From Bacillota bacterium (GTDB lineage Bacteria; Bacillota; Clostridia; Acetivibrionales; DSM-1351), in assembly GCA_023417285.1 (NCBI GenBank), contig JAEZFR010000507.1, positions 1 through 7,670 of the forward strand: a stretch of 7,670 nt of DNA. The letters are read 5' to 3'. Of the stretch, positions 6,275-7,670 are shown one piece after another. A model generated the notes under the pieces. It had not been told where the DNA came from. It ran no database searches and saw only the letters and a program-made list of their open reading frames with translations. How positions within the stretch are numbered: the first letter of the stretch is position 1; each line of letters opens with the position of its first letter. A program made the translations under genes and the position numbers.

Positions 6275-6802
6275 ATGAAGAAATTTTTTAAATTTGGTTT
6301 TTATGGATTGGGAACATTTTTATTGCTTTTTTCATCAATTATAATAGGGGTAAATTTTGTTAGAGACTCTGGACTATTTGATAAAAGTGTCGTACAAGTA
6401 ATGAAGCAAGAACAACAAAAGCAAGTAACTACTAGCACTGCTGCCCAAAAAACTAAATTAGAAGTTGTTATACCAGAAAAAAAGGATGAAGTGCAAAAAG
6501 AGCCTACTAAACAGAGTACTGACGCAAAACCCAGAAAGCTTGCAATCGAGGTAATAAACTGTACTGACAAAAAGGGGCTTGCTGAAACAGTGCGTTCAAT
6601 GCTAGAGGCTAAAGGCTATGAGGTAAGCGCCGGAAATCATCTTGATAGCAGTAAGGGGACTTCAATAATTGCAATACGAAAAGAAAATATCCAAGGTGAT
6701 GAGATAAGCAAAATGCTAAAAATACCAACAATAAAGGAGGAATATCAGCCCGACTCCAGATATGATATAACAATTCTTTTAGGTAAAGATTTTGCACCAT
6801 AG
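6275..6802 (+). CDS. Membrane-anchored protein with LytR C-terminal domain
   Basis: The product is 175 aa. A basic N-terminus (MKKFFKFGFYG) leads into one hydrophobic segment at about residues 8-28, with no lipobox, so it is probably an anchored protein with its C-terminus outside. Residues about 44-88 are a hydrophilic linker rich in Lys, Gln, Thr and Glu. Residues about 89-172 resemble the LytR_C domain: LAIEVINCTDKKGLAETV matches the usual 'V-N-T-GLA' pattern, followed by KGYEV and the terminal DITILLGKDF. The LCP phosphotransferase domain, found in full LytR-CpsA-Psr proteins, is absent, so it should not be called a cell-wall ligase. AAGGAG at 6259-6264 supports ATG 6275. Its place between yqeK and rsfS is one I recall from other Clostridia. 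Its function is unknown; a cell-envelope role is an inference. Confidence 0.75.
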   Translation: MKKFFKFGFYGLGTFLLLFSSIIIGVNFVRDSGLFDKSVVQVMKQEQQKQVTTSTAAQKTKLEVVIPEKKDEVQKEPTKQSTDAKPRKLAIEVINCTDKKGLAETVRSMLEAKGYEVSAGNHLDSSKGTSIIAIRKENIQGDEISKMLKIPTIKEEYQPDSRYDITILLGKDFAP

Positions 6803-6818
6803 AAAGCTTATATTAAAT

Positions 6819-6847
6819 TTGAATTACAATATTTTTAATGCTATAAT
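6819..6847 (+). promoter_or_regulatory. Sigma-A promoter of rsfS with extended -10
   Basis: TTGAAT at 6819-6824 (-35, four of six consensus bases), a 17-base spacer, then TATAAT at 6842-6847 preceded by TG-C (6839-6841). This is the best promoter in the window. Transcription would start near 6854, about 20 bases before the rsfS ribosome binding site. rsfS and the MATE gene can therefore be expressed apart from nadD-yqeK. Confidence 0.75.
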
Positions 6848-6888
6848 AGTCAGGTATTTCAAAAATCTTATTAATGAGGTGCATACTT

Positions 6889-7230
6889 TTGGAATCAAAA
6901 CAACTGGTTGAAAAGATAGTTGCATTTATGGAAGAAAAGAAGGCTAAGGATATAAGTGTCATTGATATACAGGATATTACAATTATATCGGATTATTTTG
7001 TTATATGCAGCGGTACTTCTACTACACATATAAAGGCAATTGCAGATGAAGTTCAGTTTAAGCTTAAAGAGATAGGTATTGAAGCTAATCATAGCGAAGG
7101 CTATGAAACCGCAAGATGGATTTTACTTGATTATTCAGACGTTATTATACACGTTTTTCACCATGAAGACAGAAGCTTTTATAATTTAGAGAGGCTATGG
7201 TCAGATGGAGTTATGACTAATTATAGATAA
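6889..7230 (+). CDS. rsfS: Ribosome silencing factor RsfS (Iojap/YbeB family)
   Basis: RsfS binds protein L14 (uL14) of the large ribosomal subunit and blocks joining of the subunits when nutrients are short. With the TTG start at 6889 the product is 113 aa, typical of the family. Signature stretches are ISDYFVICSGTS (33-44) and GYETARWILLDYSDVIIHVF (71-90), followed by HHEDRSFYNLERLW (91-104). The start choice matters. An in-frame ATG lies at 6874, but the sequence GAGGTG (6876-6881) overlaps that ATG and is spaced seven bases before TTG 6889. The TTG also gives the family-like N-terminus MESKQLVEKI. The ATG alternative would add five residues. It has its own promoter, and its stop codon overlaps the next start by one base. 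Confidence 0.93.
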   Translation: MESKQLVEKIVAFMEEKKAKDISVIDIQDITIISDYFVICSGTSTTHIKAIADEVQFKLKEIGIEANHSEGYETARWILLDYSDVIIHVFHHEDRSFYNLERLWSDGVMTNYR

Positions 7231-7670
7231 TGATTATTGATGAGTCAAATATAAAAAAGAGTATTTTGAAGGTTGCTGTGCCTGCCGTTATTGAGCAGGC
7301 ACTGATTATGATTGTCGGTGTTGTCTCAATGATTTTTGTAGGACATATCGGAAATCAGGCAGTTTCTGCGGTTGGCCTGGTTAATTCACTTTTTGCATTT
7401 ATACAAGTGTTTTTTGTAGCCCTATCTACAGGGTGCACTGTTATAATTGCACGATTAATCGGGGAAGAGAATAATAATAGTGCAAAGGTTGCTATTAAGC
7501 AATCGGTATTTTTAGGCTTCATTGCAGCTCTGCTCTTTTCTGTATTATGTATTATTTTCGCAAGGCCGATTATTGTACTGTTCTTCAGAGGTGCTGAGGC
7601 TATCATAATAAATATGGCAACTCAGTATCTGAAAATTACCTTGATAACTCTTCCATTAATGATAATTAAT
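7230..7670 (+). CDS. MATE-family efflux transporter, N-terminal part (runs off the window)
   Basis: An open frame of 147 codons runs from ATG 7230 to the window end without a stop. MATE proteins are about 450 aa, so roughly the first third is visible. They export drugs or metabolites across the membrane in exchange for Na+ or H+. Family-like features are PAVIEQALIMIVGVVSMIFVG (residues 18-38), GNQAVSAVGLVN (41-52) and TGCTVIIARLIGE (68-80). Hydrophobic segments lie at about 15-38, 45-75, 92-118 and from 135. The ATG shares its A with the rsfS TAA stop (TAATG). No good ribosome binding site precedes it; the nearest GGAG (7207-7210) is 19 bases away, so coupling to rsfS translation is likely. 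The substrate cannot be told. Confidence 0.88.
   Translation, partial: MIIDESNIKKSILKVAVPAVIEQALIMIVGVVSMIFVGHIGNQAVSAVGLVNSLFAFIQVFFVALSTGCTVIIARLIGEENNNSAKVAIKQSVFLGFIAALLFSVLCIIFARPIIVLFFRGAEAIIINMATQYLKITLITLPLMIIN

Noticed and set aside
7355..7606. Minus-strand open frame of 83 residues
   Set aside because: It is opposite the MATE reading frame, whose plus-strand translation is clearly a membrane transporter.

Overview
The window looks like a low-GC Firmicute, most likely a member of the Clostridia. The evidence is AT-rich DNA (about 37-40% GC in the rows counted), strong AGGAG-type ribosome binding sites, a TTG start, a Bacillus/Clostridium-type purine gene order (purM-purN-purH-purD), and the Firmicute cluster nadD-yqeK-(LytR_C protein)-rsfS. 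The genus cannot be fixed from sequence reading alone. All genes are on the plus strand. Base 1 appears to be a contig end.

Bases 1-4733 hold the 3' part of a de novo purine operon. It contains a 5'-truncated purM (AIR synthase), purN (GAR formyltransferase, 7-base overlap with purM), purH (AICAR formyltransferase/IMP cyclohydrolase) and purD (GAR synthetase). Together they cover GAR formation (PurD), GAR formylation (PurN), AIR ring closure (PurM) and the last two steps to IMP (PurH). purN and purH are separated by 223 bases that carry a 13-14 bp tandem repeat. purH and purD are separated by 139 bases with a 12-bp hairpin. A probable terminator follows purD.

Bases 4734-4980 separate the two units and contain a candidate terminator, a second small hairpin and an extended -10 promoter. 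Bases 4981-7230 hold nadD (NAD synthesis), yqeK (HD-domain Ap4A hydrolase family), a membrane-anchored protein with a LytR C-terminal domain, and rsfS (ribosome silencing factor). rsfS has its own good promoter and a TTG start. From 7230 a MATE-family transporter begins, overlapping the rsfS stop codon by one base, and runs off the window end.

No gene here supports a new defence, mobile or biosynthetic system; this is a housekeeping region. The points worth a second look are mostly non-coding or compositional. They are a perfect fold-back at the contig end (probably artefact), a sharply GC-rich block in the first half of purN, two unrelated intergenic tandem-repeat tracts that both start at a gene's stop codon, a 16-base perfect palindrome inside the second tract, and a MATE gene coupled to rsfS.
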